This document shows positions 35,717 to 44,363 of a DNA stretch of 64,000 nt, piece by piece. Position 1 is the first letter of the stretch, and each line of letters begins with the position of its first letter. A program made the translations under genes and the position numbers. Origin of the DNA: an uncultured Faecalibacterium sp. (lineage in GTDB: Bacteria > Bacillota > Clostridia > Oscillospirales > Ruminococcaceae); NCBI GenBank assembly GCA_937907025.1, contig CALESJ010000045.1:1-64000 (forward strand), written 5' to 3'. The notes under the pieces are model-generated. The model was not told the origin of the DNA and did no database searches. It was given only the letters and a program-made list of their open reading frames with translations.

Positions 35717-36797
35717 GGGATTCCTCCTTGCCGCTCTTGACGGTGATACGGTAGAAATTCTTCACGCTGCAGCCGGCGCGCCCGCCGCCCGCACAGGCGC
35801 AGGCGCACGCACAGCTGGAAACACAGGCGCAGGCACAGCCGCCGCCGGTACGTCCCGCGCCGCCGCCCCGGAAGGAACCGCCGTCCGCATGGAACCCGGC
35901 GGGTGGGGTGGTGGGAGTGTAACCGTGGGGCGGCACGGCCCCCGGGGCCAGGTGAATGACATGGACACCGTTGGTGTACCAGCGGCGGTCATTGCGGCCG
36001 AAGCCGCCACGCCAGCGGGGAGAATTGACGGTGTACATCCAGAAAACGAAGAAGACAAAGGCAAACACAGCCACCATGAAAATCAGAATGACAAAGCTGT
36101 CGTCTTCCTGCATCTCGTCAGGCTGCATCTGGGTGGCGGGGTCATAGGCGGCGGTGACTGCCGGAGGCACCTGCACCCGGACGGTGGCCTTCTCCCCGTG
36201 GTCCAGGGCGCCGAAATCCCACACATAATAGCCGTCCTCCACCGTGTCGGTGTCGGCGGTCATGCCGTCGGCGGCTTTCCAGCGGATGGTCAGCTGCTCC
36301 ACGCACAGGTCGTCGAACCAGCCGGGGGTGAAGTTGTAGCTGGCGGTGCCGTCATCGGACAGGGTGTACAGATGGCTCTGGTGCACCCGGAAGGAAAAGT
36401 GGACCTGGCTCTGCTGGCCGGACTGGGCCGCATAGACGGGCTCATAGTACCGGTACACAAAGGTGATGCGGGCAAAGGTGTTGCCGTCCTCGGTCTGGGA
36501 ACGTACCCCCGAAACCGTTTCGGGGGTCAGGTTCTCGAACTCGTCTACATAGCTGTTGGCCAGACCGATCTTGACCCAGGACAGGGGTTCATTGGCACTG
36601 CCGCCGATGACCTCCCAGTCAATGTCATAGGTGATGTCGGCGCTGCCGTCGGCCCGGGGGTCCACCGTGACGGTGTAGGCATTGATGCGGTCCAGATCGC
36701 CGCTGTCCGCCCGGGCCGGAACCGCCAGCAGGGTCAGCAGGAACAGGACGGGCAGCAGCACGGCCAGATACCGTGCGCGGAAAAACAGTGTTTTCAT
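35706..36797 (-). CDS. Membrane protein with Cys-Ala-rich cytoplasmic tail
   Basis: 363 residues. A signal peptide (1-30, ending ARA), an extracellular beta-rich DUF2207-like domain (about 35-225), one TM helix (about 235-256) and a basic stop-transfer segment (RWRGGFGRNDRRW) put the C-terminus in the cytosol. The tail is Gly-rich and carries eight cysteines in 23 residues (321-343), mostly as Cys-Ala repeats, followed by GGGRAGCSVKNFY. This resembles neither a zinc finger nor a ferredoxin motif. Four-base overlap with the radical SAM gene and 11-base overlap with the ATPase gene imply a joint function; the tail may be the substrate of the radical SAM enzyme. Confidence 0.78.
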   Translation of the reverse strand: MKTLFFRARYLAVLLPVLFLLTLLAVPARADSGDLDRINAYTVTVDPRADGSADITYDIDWEVIGGSANEPLSWVKIGLANSYVDEFENLTPETVSGVRSQTEDGNTFARITFVYRYYEPVYAAQSGQQSQVHFSFRVHQSHLYTLSDDGTASYNFTPGWFDDLCVEQLTIRWKAADGMTADTDTVEDGYYVWDFGALDHGEKATVRVQVPPAVTAAYDPATQMQPDEMQEDDSFVILIFMVAVFAFVFFVFWMYTVNSPRWRGGFGRNDRRWYTNGVHVIHLAPGAVPPHGYTPTTPPAGFHADGGSFRGGGAGRTGGGCACACVSSCACACACAGGGRAGCSVKNFYRITVKSGKEESHEH

Positions 36798-38182
36798 GGT
36801 GTTTCCTCCTGCAACGGTGTTTCGCCCAGGGGGCAGGTGTGCAGCATTTTAGCGCTGTGACGGCGGATGCGGCGGCAGGCCGGGTCGTTCCAGATGCGCC
36901 GCCAGGGCTGGTGCAGGATGTTGCCCAGCCCCGGGCCGCACAGCCAGCTCTGGCAGGGCAGCACGGTGCCGTCCGGCGCAATGGCCATGTTGGACAGGCA
37001 GGCGCCGCAGCTGGGTACCTGTTTGAAGCCCAGCTCCCGCAGGGTTTCGTCCTTCAGCCAGCCGGGGCTGGTAAAGTCCATCTCCATGCCGTGGGCATCG
37101 GCAAATTCCCGGGCGGCTTTCAGGGCTTCGGTCAGTTCTTCGGGGGTCAGGCGGGTGCCCCGGCTTTCGGGGCTCTGGGCGCTGCCGGCGGGAATCAGCC
37201 CGGAGCAGGTGACATACCGGATACCCAGCTCATGGGCCAGGGCCAGGGTGGCCGCATAGTCCCGGTTCAGGCTGCACAGCGGGGTGTTGATGCTCACGTT
37301 CAGCCCGGCGGCCAGGGCGTTGCGGATACCGGCGATGGTGTCGGCATAGCCCGGTGCCCCCACCAGGGTATTATGGATGGATTCCTCGGCAGAATACAGG
37401 GTGACCTGCACGCTGTCCAGGCTGGCCTCGTACAGGTCATGGCACAGGGCGCTGGTGAGCATGCGGCCGTTGGTGTTCAGCCGGGTGACGAACCACTGGG
37501 CGGCGTCCACCAGCTTGACCAGGTCGTGGCGCAAAGTGGGCTCGCCGCCGGTAAAGGTCAGCTGGGGAATGCCGGCGGTGCGGCATTTCTGGATAATGGC
37601 CAGCCACTGGTCGGTGTCCAGCTCCTCGGTTTCGCCGTAGGGCTGGCGGGAGGCGTAGCAGTGCAGGCATTTCTGGTTGCAGTGCCAGGCGCCGTCCTTG
37701 ACCATGGCGCTGATCAGCAGGTCCATGCGGTGAGGCGCGGCCATGTGCCGGGCATAGGCCCCCAGGTCCATGGGCTGGATCTCGGTTTCGGGCGTTTCGC
37801 CCCGGGCAATGGCAAACAGGGAGCCCATCATGGAGCGCAGGTCCGCCCGGATCTGTTCCGGCGGGGTGCGTTTGTACACGGCGCAGGTGGCCTGCACGGC
37901 GGTGTCGGCGGCCTGCTGCCACTGGTCTTCCTCCATCTCGTGGCCCTCAAAGGGCTGCAGGGCTTCCATCAGGTTGGCCAGCAGAATGGCCCAGGAAACG
38001 CTCAGGGGCAGAATGTCCCGCCCGTTGAGGATGGCGACAAAGGGTACATCGGTGTGCTGGTGCCGGCTGGGCACCAGGTGGATGCGCAGAGCGCCGGGAC
38101 CTTCCGGGTCCAGGGTGATGTGGCACACATGGTCCAGGTGGCGGCGCAGAAACTGGGTCTCGGCCCGGCTCAAAAGCGGCAT
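36794..38182 (-). CDS. Radical SAM/SPASM-like maturase
   Basis: 462 residues. An N-terminal domain of about 160 residues of unknown type precedes a radical SAM barrel with the cluster motif C-x3-C-x2-C at Cys168, Cys172, Cys175 and GGEP at about 212-215. A Cys-rich C-terminal region (about 385-462; CGACLSN, LPCQSWLC, HTCPLGE) resembles a SPASM/twitch auxiliary cluster domain, as in enzymes that modify peptides and proteins. AGGAGG precedes ATG 38182. First gene of an operon whose next product has a Cys-rich cytosolic tail. A protein or peptide substrate is inferred from domain and context. Confidence 0.85.
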   Translation of the reverse strand: MPLLSRAETQFLRRHLDHVCHITLDPEGPGALRIHLVPSRHQHTDVPFVAILNGRDILPLSVSWAILLANLMEALQPFEGHEMEEDQWQQAADTAVQATCAVYKRTPPEQIRADLRSMMGSLFAIARGETPETEIQPMDLGAYARHMAAPHRMDLLISAMVKDGAWHCNQKCLHCYASRQPYGETEELDTDQWLAIIQKCRTAGIPQLTFTGGEPTLRHDLVKLVDAAQWFVTRLNTNGRMLTSALCHDLYEASLDSVQVTLYSAEESIHNTLVGAPGYADTIAGIRNALAAGLNVSINTPLCSLNRDYAATLALAHELGIRYVTCSGLIPAGSAQSPESRGTRLTPEELTEALKAAREFADAHGMEMDFTSPGWLKDETLRELGFKQVPSCGACLSNMAIAPDGTVLPCQSWLCGPGLGNILHQPWRRIWNDPACRRIRRHSAKMLHTCPLGETPLQEETP

Positions 38183-38310
38183 GAGATACCCTCCTGTATG
38201 GTATTTGAAAACACGGGGCGCCCGACGGGCACGACCCCGGTCACAGAAAGTGATTTTGAGGTTTATTATACCACACAAGCGACGCCGGGACAAGGCAACT
38301 GCCCAACAAA

Positions 38311-38344
38311 GAAAAACACCCGCCCGCAATGTGCGGACAGGTGT
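38311..38344 (-). terminator. Terminator of prfC (minus strand)
   Basis: ACACC-TG-TCCGCA / TGCGGG-CG-GGTGT arms (38316-38344) are followed on the minus strand by TTTTTC. It lies 16 bases after the prfC stop. Confidence 0.75.
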
Positions 38345-38359
38345 AAAGGATACGGTTTC

Positions 38360-39973
38360 TCAGAAAGTCAGGTTGCCAAACTCGGACAGGCGCAGGTCGG
38401 GGTTGTGCTCCTGGGCCCAGTTGATGCTCCAGGGGCTGCCGAACAGCAGCAGGCGGTTGCCCTTCAGGTCCTCGATGGCGCGGGTGTCGCTGGTCACGTC
38501 CAGATGTTTGGGGTCCAGCTCGTCCGGGGTGTTGAGAATCCAGCGGATATATTCGTAGGGCAGGTTCTGCATCCGGATCTCCACATTGTACTCGTTTTTC
38601 AGGCGGTACTCCAGCACTTCCAGCTGCAGCACGCCCACCACGCCCACAATGACTTCCTCCATGCCGGAATCCAGGTCGCGGAAGATCTGGATGGCGCCTT
38701 CCTGGGCGATCTGTTCCATGCCCTTGACGAACTGCTTGCGCTTCATGGTGTCCACCTGGGTCACCCGGGCAAAGTGCTCGGGGGCGAAGGTGGGGATGCC
38801 CGCAAACCGCACATGGGGCTTGCCGGTGCACAACGTATCGCCGATGGAGAAGATGCCCGGGTCAAACAGGCCGATGATGTCGCCGGCGTAAGCCTCGTCC
38901 ACGATGGCGCGGTCGTCGGCCATCATGCTGGTGCCGGTGGCCAGCTTGATGTTCTTGTTCTCCTGCACATGGAAGGCTTCCATGCCGCGCTCGAACTTGC
39001 CGGAGCAGATGCGCACAAAGGCGATGCGGTCCCGGTGGTTCTTGTTCATGTTGGCCTGGATCTTGAAGATGAAGCCGGAAAAATCCGGGCGCATGGGGTC
39101 CACCAGCTCGCCGCTCTCGGCGTCCTTGCGGGGCAGCGGGGTGGGGGTCAGGCGCAGAAAGTCCCGCAGGAAGGGCTCCACGCCGAAGTTGGTCAGAGCG
39201 GAACCGAAGAACACCGGGGACAGTTCGCCGCGATGCACCGCATCCAGGTCGAATTCCTCGGCGGCACCGTCCAGCAGTTCGATGTCGTCGGCCAGGCGCT
39301 GGTGGTTTTCCGCGCCGATGAGCTCGTCCAGGGCGGCATCGCCCAGGCTGGCCTCGATCTCGTCCACCATCTTCACGCCGTTGGCGCGGCCGTCGCCCTC
39401 AAAGGCCAGGACCCGGCGGCTGTTGCGGTCAAACACGCCCTTGAAGCCCTTGCCGCAGCCGATGGGCCAGTTCATGGGGTAGGTCTTGATGCCCAGGATC
39501 TCCTCGATGTTTTCCATCAGTTCGAAGGGGTCGCGGGCTTCCCGGTCCATCTTGTTGATGAAGGTGAAAATGGGGATGTGGCGCAGGGTGCAGACCTTGA
39601 ACAGCTTGATGGTCTGGGCCTCCACGCCTTTGGCCGCGTCGATGACCATGACCGCCGAGTCTGCCGCCATCAGGGTGCGGTAGGTGTCCTCAGAGAAGTC
39701 CTGGTGGCCGGGGGTGTCCAGAATGTTGATGCACTTGCCCTGATACCGGAACTGCAGCACCGACGAGGTGACCGAGATACCACGCTGTTTTTCAATGTCC
39801 ATCCAGTCGGACACGGCGTGCTTGGCGCTTTGCTTGCCTTTGACAGAACCGGCGGTCTGGATGGCGCCCCCGTACAGAAGCAGCTTTTCGGTCAGGGTGG
39901 TTTTGCCGGCGTCCGGGTGCGAGATAATCGCAAATGTGCGCCGGCTTTCAATTTCTTCACGCAATGAAGCCAT
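38360..39973 (-). CDS. prfC: Peptide chain release factor 3
   Basis: 537 residues. GTPase motifs G1 SHPDAGKTT, G3 DTPGHQDF and G4 NKMDREARDP are clear, and the switch I region reads KQRGISVTSS as in RF3. Elongation-factor-like domains 2 and 3 follow. RF3 removes RF1/RF2 from the ribosome after peptide release. ATG 39973 follows AAGGAG. The gene length is normal. Confidence 0.95.
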   Translation of the reverse strand: MASLREEIESRRTFAIISHPDAGKTTLTEKLLLYGGAIQTAGSVKGKQSAKHAVSDWMDIEKQRGISVTSSVLQFRYQGKCINILDTPGHQDFSEDTYRTLMAADSAVMVIDAAKGVEAQTIKLFKVCTLRHIPIFTFINKMDREARDPFELMENIEEILGIKTYPMNWPIGCGKGFKGVFDRNSRRVLAFEGDGRANGVKMVDEIEASLGDAALDELIGAENHQRLADDIELLDGAAEEFDLDAVHRGELSPVFFGSALTNFGVEPFLRDFLRLTPTPLPRKDAESGELVDPMRPDFSGFIFKIQANMNKNHRDRIAFVRICSGKFERGMEAFHVQENKNIKLATGTSMMADDRAIVDEAYAGDIIGLFDPGIFSIGDTLCTGKPHVRFAGIPTFAPEHFARVTQVDTMKRKQFVKGMEQIAQEGAIQIFRDLDSGMEEVIVGVVGVLQLEVLEYRLKNEYNVEIRMQNLPYEYIRWILNTPDELDPKHLDVTSDTRAIEDLKGNRLLLFGSPWSINWAQEHNPDLRLSEFGNLTF

Positions 39974-40137
39974 ATTTCCAATTACTCCTTGTTGATTGTG
40001 ACAGTGACGGCCCAAACGCATCGGTCACATGGGGGCACACTCCTCTATTCTAAGCATACTTTTCTATCATACCTTGTTTTGGGCGCAAATGCAACGGATT
40101 TTTGCCTTCCGGCGCATAAAAAATCCCCCAGACCGCC

Positions 40138-40166
40138 TTGGAGGGCCGCCCGGGGTGTGGTATAAT
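40138..40166 (+). promoter_or_regulatory. Promoter-like signal facing into the 3' end of the methyltransferase gene
   Basis: TTGGAG (40138-40143) and a perfect TATAAT (40161-40166) are 17 bases apart on the plus strand. No plus-strand gene follows; transcription would run antisense to the minus-strand gene that ends at 40169. Confidence 0.4.
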
Positions 40167-40168
40167 GG

Positions 40169-41047
40169 TCAATGTCCCGCCGCAAAGGGCTTTTTGAGCA
40201 CAAAACAGGGCAGCGGCGCGGTGGGGGCCCAGTTGCCGAATTCGCAGATGAGCACGGTGTACCGGGTCAGGGGCAGGGTGCGGAAAAATTCCAGCGCCGC
40301 CTGCTTTTCACTGTCCCCGATGACCTTGCCGCTGTACAGCACCGCTGCAAGCACGCCGCCGGGTTTCAGCGCGTCCAGCGCCGCCTGCAGGGCGGGCAGG
40401 GAGCTTTCGGCGTCGGAGTGAACGGCATGGTCCGCCCCCGGCAGCCAGCCGAAGTTGAACACCGCCCCGTCCAGGGTGCCTGCCGGAATCAGGTGCCCCA
40501 GGTCCCGGTGGTTGCAGACGATGGCCCGGCCCACCCCCTGCAGGCCGTTTTCCGCCAGCAGACAGTTGGTGGCCTCCACCGCCGCGGGCTGGATATCCAT
40601 GGCCAGCACCCGGCCGCCCGGGGCGGCCTTGCGGCACAGGAACAGGGTGTCGTGGCCGTTGCCGCAGGTGGCATCCAGAAAGGACCCGCCCACCGGCAGC
40701 AGATTATCCAGAAACCGGTGGCACAGCTCCACGGCGGTCAGGTCCGGCGTGCGCACCCGCTGCCAGGACCCGTCCGGCGACCCGGTGGGGGAAAAGTCGA
40801 ACTTGCGCAGCAGCGCGGCCGCGGCAGCGTTTTCCGGCACGGGAGCCGTGAAACAGCTGGGGGCCTGGCGGGCAAAGCCGTCGTTGAGGCGCAGCATTTC
40901 CCGCATGAGGTAGCTGCCGTACCCCCGGTTGCGCCACTGGGGCTGCACCGTGAACATGGTGATGCGGCCGTTTTCCAGTTCGGCCTGCCCGATGAGGGTG
41001 GATTCTTTATATAAAAGATAGCGGTCGTCCTGCTGTGTGACCTGCAT
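40169..41047 (-). CDS. GNAT acetyltransferase - MnmM/YtqB-like methyltransferase fusion
   Basis: 292 residues. Residues 1-105 form a GNAT domain (FTVQPQWRNRGYGSYLM is the acetyl-CoA loop). Residues about 110-292 form a class I methyltransferase (FLDATCGNGHDTLFL, VLAMDIQPAAV, FNFGWLPGADH) of the YtqB type. MnmM/YtqB methylates nm5s2U34 to mnm5s2U34 in the wobble position of some tRNAs in Bacillus. The fusion suggests the GNAT part assists RNA modification or merely travels with it. ATG 41047 follows GAAGGAG. Confidence 0.82.
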   Translation of the reverse strand: MQVTQQDDRYLLYKESTLIGQAELENGRITMFTVQPQWRNRGYGSYLMREMLRLNDGFARQAPSCFTAPVPENAAAAALLRKFDFSPTGSPDGSWQRVRTPDLTAVELCHRFLDNLLPVGGSFLDATCGNGHDTLFLCRKAAPGGRVLAMDIQPAAVEATNCLLAENGLQGVGRAIVCNHRDLGHLIPAGTLDGAVFNFGWLPGADHAVHSDAESSLPALQAALDALKPGGVLAAVLYSGKVIGDSEKQAALEFFRTLPLTRYTVLICEFGNWAPTAPLPCFVLKKPFAAGH

Positions 41048-41221
41048 GGTGATGCTCCTTCCCTGCCTGGATTTGTCATTAGGATACGGCGAAAAACCGG
41101 ATTTTGTCAAGGGCGGGGGCGGGACAAAAAAAGCGGCATTTCACATTTGTTTCACGGTCAGGATAAACCAATTTCACAATTGGCGCCTATACTGGGAACC
41201 AAGCTCAAAGAAAAGAGCCGG

Positions 41222-41240
41222 AGGTGCATTTGCACCGGTC
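41222..41240 (+). promoter_or_regulatory. Leader hairpin ahead of htrA ribosome-binding site
   Basis: GGTGCA-TT-TGCACC (41222-41235), extended by flanking CCGG-like pairs, lies 26 bases ahead of AAGGAG. No T-run follows, so it is not a terminator. It may stabilise the mRNA. A TATACT -10 box lies at 41188-41193 without a clear -35. Confidence 0.35.
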
Positions 41241-41281
41241 CTGAGTTCTTCTTGAAATAGATAAAAGGAGTGCGTAAAACC

Positions 41282-42787
41282 ATGAGCGAATACGATTACT
41301 CGGGTCTGTACAACCAGAACCCGCAGAATACCCCGCCCACGGGCGGACAGAATCCGCCCCAGGGCTCCGCAACTGAAAATAATGCGGGTGGTTACCCCAA
41401 TGTGGGCAGCAGCGGCATGAACACGGCCAACACCGCCCGCACCGATTATACCAGCCAGGAACAGGCGTCCCAGACTGCCGGCAACGGCACGGCGCCCAAC
41501 CCCGGCTACTCCGCGCCCCATATGGGCGGCAACCCCGGCGGCCCGGCCGGCCCCAACGGCCCGGTGAACGGGTACGGCGCACAGCCCAACCCGCCGCAGC
41601 CGCCCCGCAAACACCACAGCGGCAACGGCAAAAAGGTCGGCCTGCGCGTTCTGGCCGGCGTCGGCGCCGTGGTCCTGGGCTTCGGCGGCGGCGTGTTGGG
41701 CACTGTTGTGGCATCCCGTGCCGGTCTGACCGGCAGCCAGGTGGTGGTGCAGCAGGTCCAGCGTGACGATACCGCTTCCGCTGCCGGCCTGGGCAGCGCC
41801 GACGGCAACAATCTGTCCATGACCGATATTGCCGCCAAGGCCCAGCCCAGCGTGGTGGCCATCACCACCGAGCAGATGGTCAGCACCAACAGCTGGTTCG
41901 GCAACTATGTGCAGAGCGGCGCCGGTTCCGGCGTCATCATCAGCCAGGATGGCTACATCCTGACCTGCGCCCATGTGGTCAACGGCGCCACCAACATCAA
42001 GGTGCAGCTGCCCGATAACACCGAGTACGCAGCCACTGTGGTGGGGGCGGATACCACCTCCGATATTGCGGTGGTCAAGATCGACGCCACCGGCCTGAGT
42101 GCTGCCACCATCGGTGATTCCGATGCGCTGGCGGTGGGTGAGCTGGCTGTGGCCGTGGGCAACCCCCTGGGTACCCTGAGCGGCACCGTCACCGACGGCA
42201 TCATCAGCGCGGTGAACCGTTCGGTGGAAGTGGAAAGCAATGAGATGAGCCTGATCCAGACCGACGCGGCCATCAGCCCGGGCAACTCCGGCGGCGGCCT
42301 GTTCAACGGCCAGGGCGAACTCATCGGCATTGTCAACGCCAAGAGCGGTTCCACCACCAACACCGGTGAAGCCACCAACGCCGAAGGTCTGGGCTTTGCC
42401 ATCCCCATCAACACGGCCATGGACATTGCCCAGGACCTCATCGAGAGCGGCTATGTCAAGCGCCCGGCGCTGGGTGTCACCGTGGTGACCGTCAATGAAC
42501 AGAACGCCATGCAGTTCGGTGTGTCCGACTACGGCGTGTATATCTACCAGATCACTCCGGGCAGCGGTGCTGCCAATGCAGGCCTGCAGGTGGGCGACCG
42601 CATCATCGCCATTGATGACAACTCGGTTTCCCAGAGCAGTGACCTGACCGGCTACCTGCAGCAGAAGGCGGTGGGCGACACCGTCAGCCTGCAGATCGAG
42701 CGTGACGGCAAGATGGCCACCTACCAGGTGGTGCTGGGTGAAGGCAGCAACAGTTCTGCTTCCACCACTGAGAACGCTGCCGGCTGA
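41282..42787 (+). CDS. htrA: HtrA/DegP-type membrane serine protease
   Basis: 501 residues. An Asn/Gly/Pro-rich cytoplasmic N-terminus (1-115), one TM helix (about 118-142), a trypsin-like domain with triad His in LTCAHVVNG, Asp in TSDIAVVKID and Ser in SPGNSGGGLF, and a C-terminal PDZ domain (about 395-490). Degrades misfolded extracytoplasmic proteins. AAGGAG precedes ATG 41282. It has its own terminator downstream. Confidence 0.92.
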   Translation: MSEYDYSGLYNQNPQNTPPTGGQNPPQGSATENNAGGYPNVGSSGMNTANTARTDYTSQEQASQTAGNGTAPNPGYSAPHMGGNPGGPAGPNGPVNGYGAQPNPPQPPRKHHSGNGKKVGLRVLAGVGAVVLGFGGGVLGTVVASRAGLTGSQVVVQQVQRDDTASAAGLGSADGNNLSMTDIAAKAQPSVVAITTEQMVSTNSWFGNYVQSGAGSGVIISQDGYILTCAHVVNGATNIKVQLPDNTEYAATVVGADTTSDIAVVKIDATGLSAATIGDSDALAVGELAVAVGNPLGTLSGTVTDGIISAVNRSVEVESNEMSLIQTDAAISPGNSGGGLFNGQGELIGIVNAKSGSTTNTGEATNAEGLGFAIPINTAMDIAQDLIESGYVKRPALGVTVVTVNEQNAMQFGVSDYGVYIYQITPGSGAANAGLQVGDRIIAIDDNSVSQSSDLTGYLQQKAVGDTVSLQIERDGKMATYQVVLGEGSNSSASTTENAAG

Positions 42788-42820
42788 TGCTGACAAATTT
42801 CCTCCCATAGCAGCATAAAA

Positions 42821-42861
42821 AATCCCCGGCACGAGGCGGATGCTTCGTGCCGGGGATTTTG
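42821..42861. terminator. Bidirectional terminator, htrA and FAD gene
   Basis: A 14-bp stem (42821-42834 with 42844-42857) is flanked by A-run on the left and TTTTGTTTG on the right. Confidence 0.85.
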
Positions 42862-42883
42862 TTTGTTGTGAAAAGCCGGAAAA

Positions 42884-44314
42884 TCAGAAATCGTGGTTTT
42901 CAATGAGCTTGCGGCCCATGAGCACGCCCATGACCGAGGCCATCATCAGGCCGCGGGTCCAGCCGGAGGAGTCGCCCAGGCAGTGCAGGTTGGCCACGTT
43001 GGTTTCCAGGTCGGTGTCCATGCGGACCTTGTTGGAATAGAACTTCAGCTCGGGAGAGTAGAGCAGGGTTTCGGGGGCGGCAAAGCCCGGCACCACATGG
43101 TCCACCATCCGGATGAACTCAATGATGTTCACCATGGCGCGGTAGGGCATGGCGGCGGTGATGTCGCCGGCCACTGCGTCCTTCAGGGTGGGACGGACGT
43201 TGGAGCGGGCCAGCTCCTGGGGCCAGGTGCGCTTGCCGTTGAGGATGTCGCCGTAGCGCTGCACCAGAATGTGCCCGGCGCCCAGCATGTTGGTCAGCTC
43301 GCCTACCTTCTGGGCGTAGGCGATGGGCTGGTTGAAGGGCTCGGTGAAGTTGTGGCTGACCAGAATGGCCAGGTTGGTGTTGGAGCTCTTCAGGTCCTTG
43401 AAGCTGTGGCCGTTGACCACCGCCAGGTCGTTGTCGTAGTTCTCCTGGGCCACAAAGCCGCCCGGGTTCTGGCAGAAGGTGCGGACCTTGTTCTTCCACG
43501 GATTGGGATAGCCGATGAGCTTGCCCTCATACAGAACGTTGTTGATGGTTTCCATGATCTCGTTGCGGCATTCCACCCGCACGCCGATGTCCACGGTGCC
43601 GGGGCGATGGGCGATGTGATGCTCGGCGCAGATCTTTTCCAGCCAGTCGGCACCCCGGCGGCCGGTGGCGATGACCACCTGACGGCCGGTGACTTCCACG
43701 GCCTCGGAATCGGGCTTGCCGGCCTTGCGGGCCACCACGCCCTTGCACACGTCCCCTTCCAGCAGGATGTTGTCGCACTCGGTGTCAAACCACATCTCCA
43801 CGCCCTTGGCGGCCAGGTAGTTCTGGACGTTCAGGTACAGCTGCTGGGCTTTCTCGGTGCCCAGGTGACGGATGGGGCAGTCCACCAGCTGCAGGCCAGC
43901 CTGGATGGCGCGCTTGCGGATCTCCTTGATCTCGGTGCCCTCGTATACGCCCTCCACATGGGGGTCGGCGCCGAATTCCAGGTAGATCTTGTCGGTGTAG
44001 TCGATGAGTTCCTGGGCAAAATCCTCGCCGATGAGCTCGGGCAGCTCGCCGCCCACCTCACGGGACAAGGACAGCTTGCCGTCCGAGAAGGCGCCCGCGC
44101 CGGAAAAACCGGTGGTGATGGCACAGTTGGGCTTGCAGTTCACGCAGTGGCCCACTTCGGCCTTGGGGCAGTGGCGGCGTTCCACCGGCTTGCCCTTTTC
44201 GATCAGCAGGATTTTGTGGTCCTGGGGATGGGAACTTTTGCGCAGCAGTTCCAGAGCGGTGAAGATACCGGCCGGGCCGGCGCCGATGATGATCAGGTCA
44301 TACTGGTTTTGCAT
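42884..44314 (-). CDS. FAD-dependent dehydrogenase (COG2509-like)
   Basis: 476 residues. The N-terminal dinucleotide fold is IIIGAGPAGIFTALELL with a second acidic strand LLIEKGKPVERR. A Cys-rich segment (GHCVNCKPNCAITTG) followed by FSGAGAFSDGKLSLS is the family hallmark, and the C-terminal FAD contact is HCLGDSSGWTRGLM. A cytosolic flavoprotein of unknown substrate. AAAAGGAG precedes the ATG. Last gene of the run 47030-42884. Confidence 0.85.
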   Translation of the reverse strand: MQNQYDLIIIGAGPAGIFTALELLRKSSHPQDHKILLIEKGKPVERRHCPKAEVGHCVNCKPNCAITTGFSGAGAFSDGKLSLSREVGGELPELIGEDFAQELIDYTDKIYLEFGADPHVEGVYEGTEIKEIRKRAIQAGLQLVDCPIRHLGTEKAQQLYLNVQNYLAAKGVEMWFDTECDNILLEGDVCKGVVARKAGKPDSEAVEVTGRQVVIATGRRGADWLEKICAEHHIAHRPGTVDIGVRVECRNEIMETINNVLYEGKLIGYPNPWKNKVRTFCQNPGGFVAQENYDNDLAVVNGHSFKDLKSSNTNLAILVSHNFTEPFNQPIAYAQKVGELTNMLGAGHILVQRYGDILNGKRTWPQELARSNVRPTLKDAVAGDITAAMPYRAMVNIIEFIRMVDHVVPGFAAPETLLYSPELKFYSNKVRMDTDLETNVANLHCLGDSSGWTRGLMMASVMGVLMGRKLIENHDF

Positions 44315-44363
44315 GGGGGTAGGGTCTCCTTTTGTCGAAAATAAACTAGCGGAAAAAGCAGAG

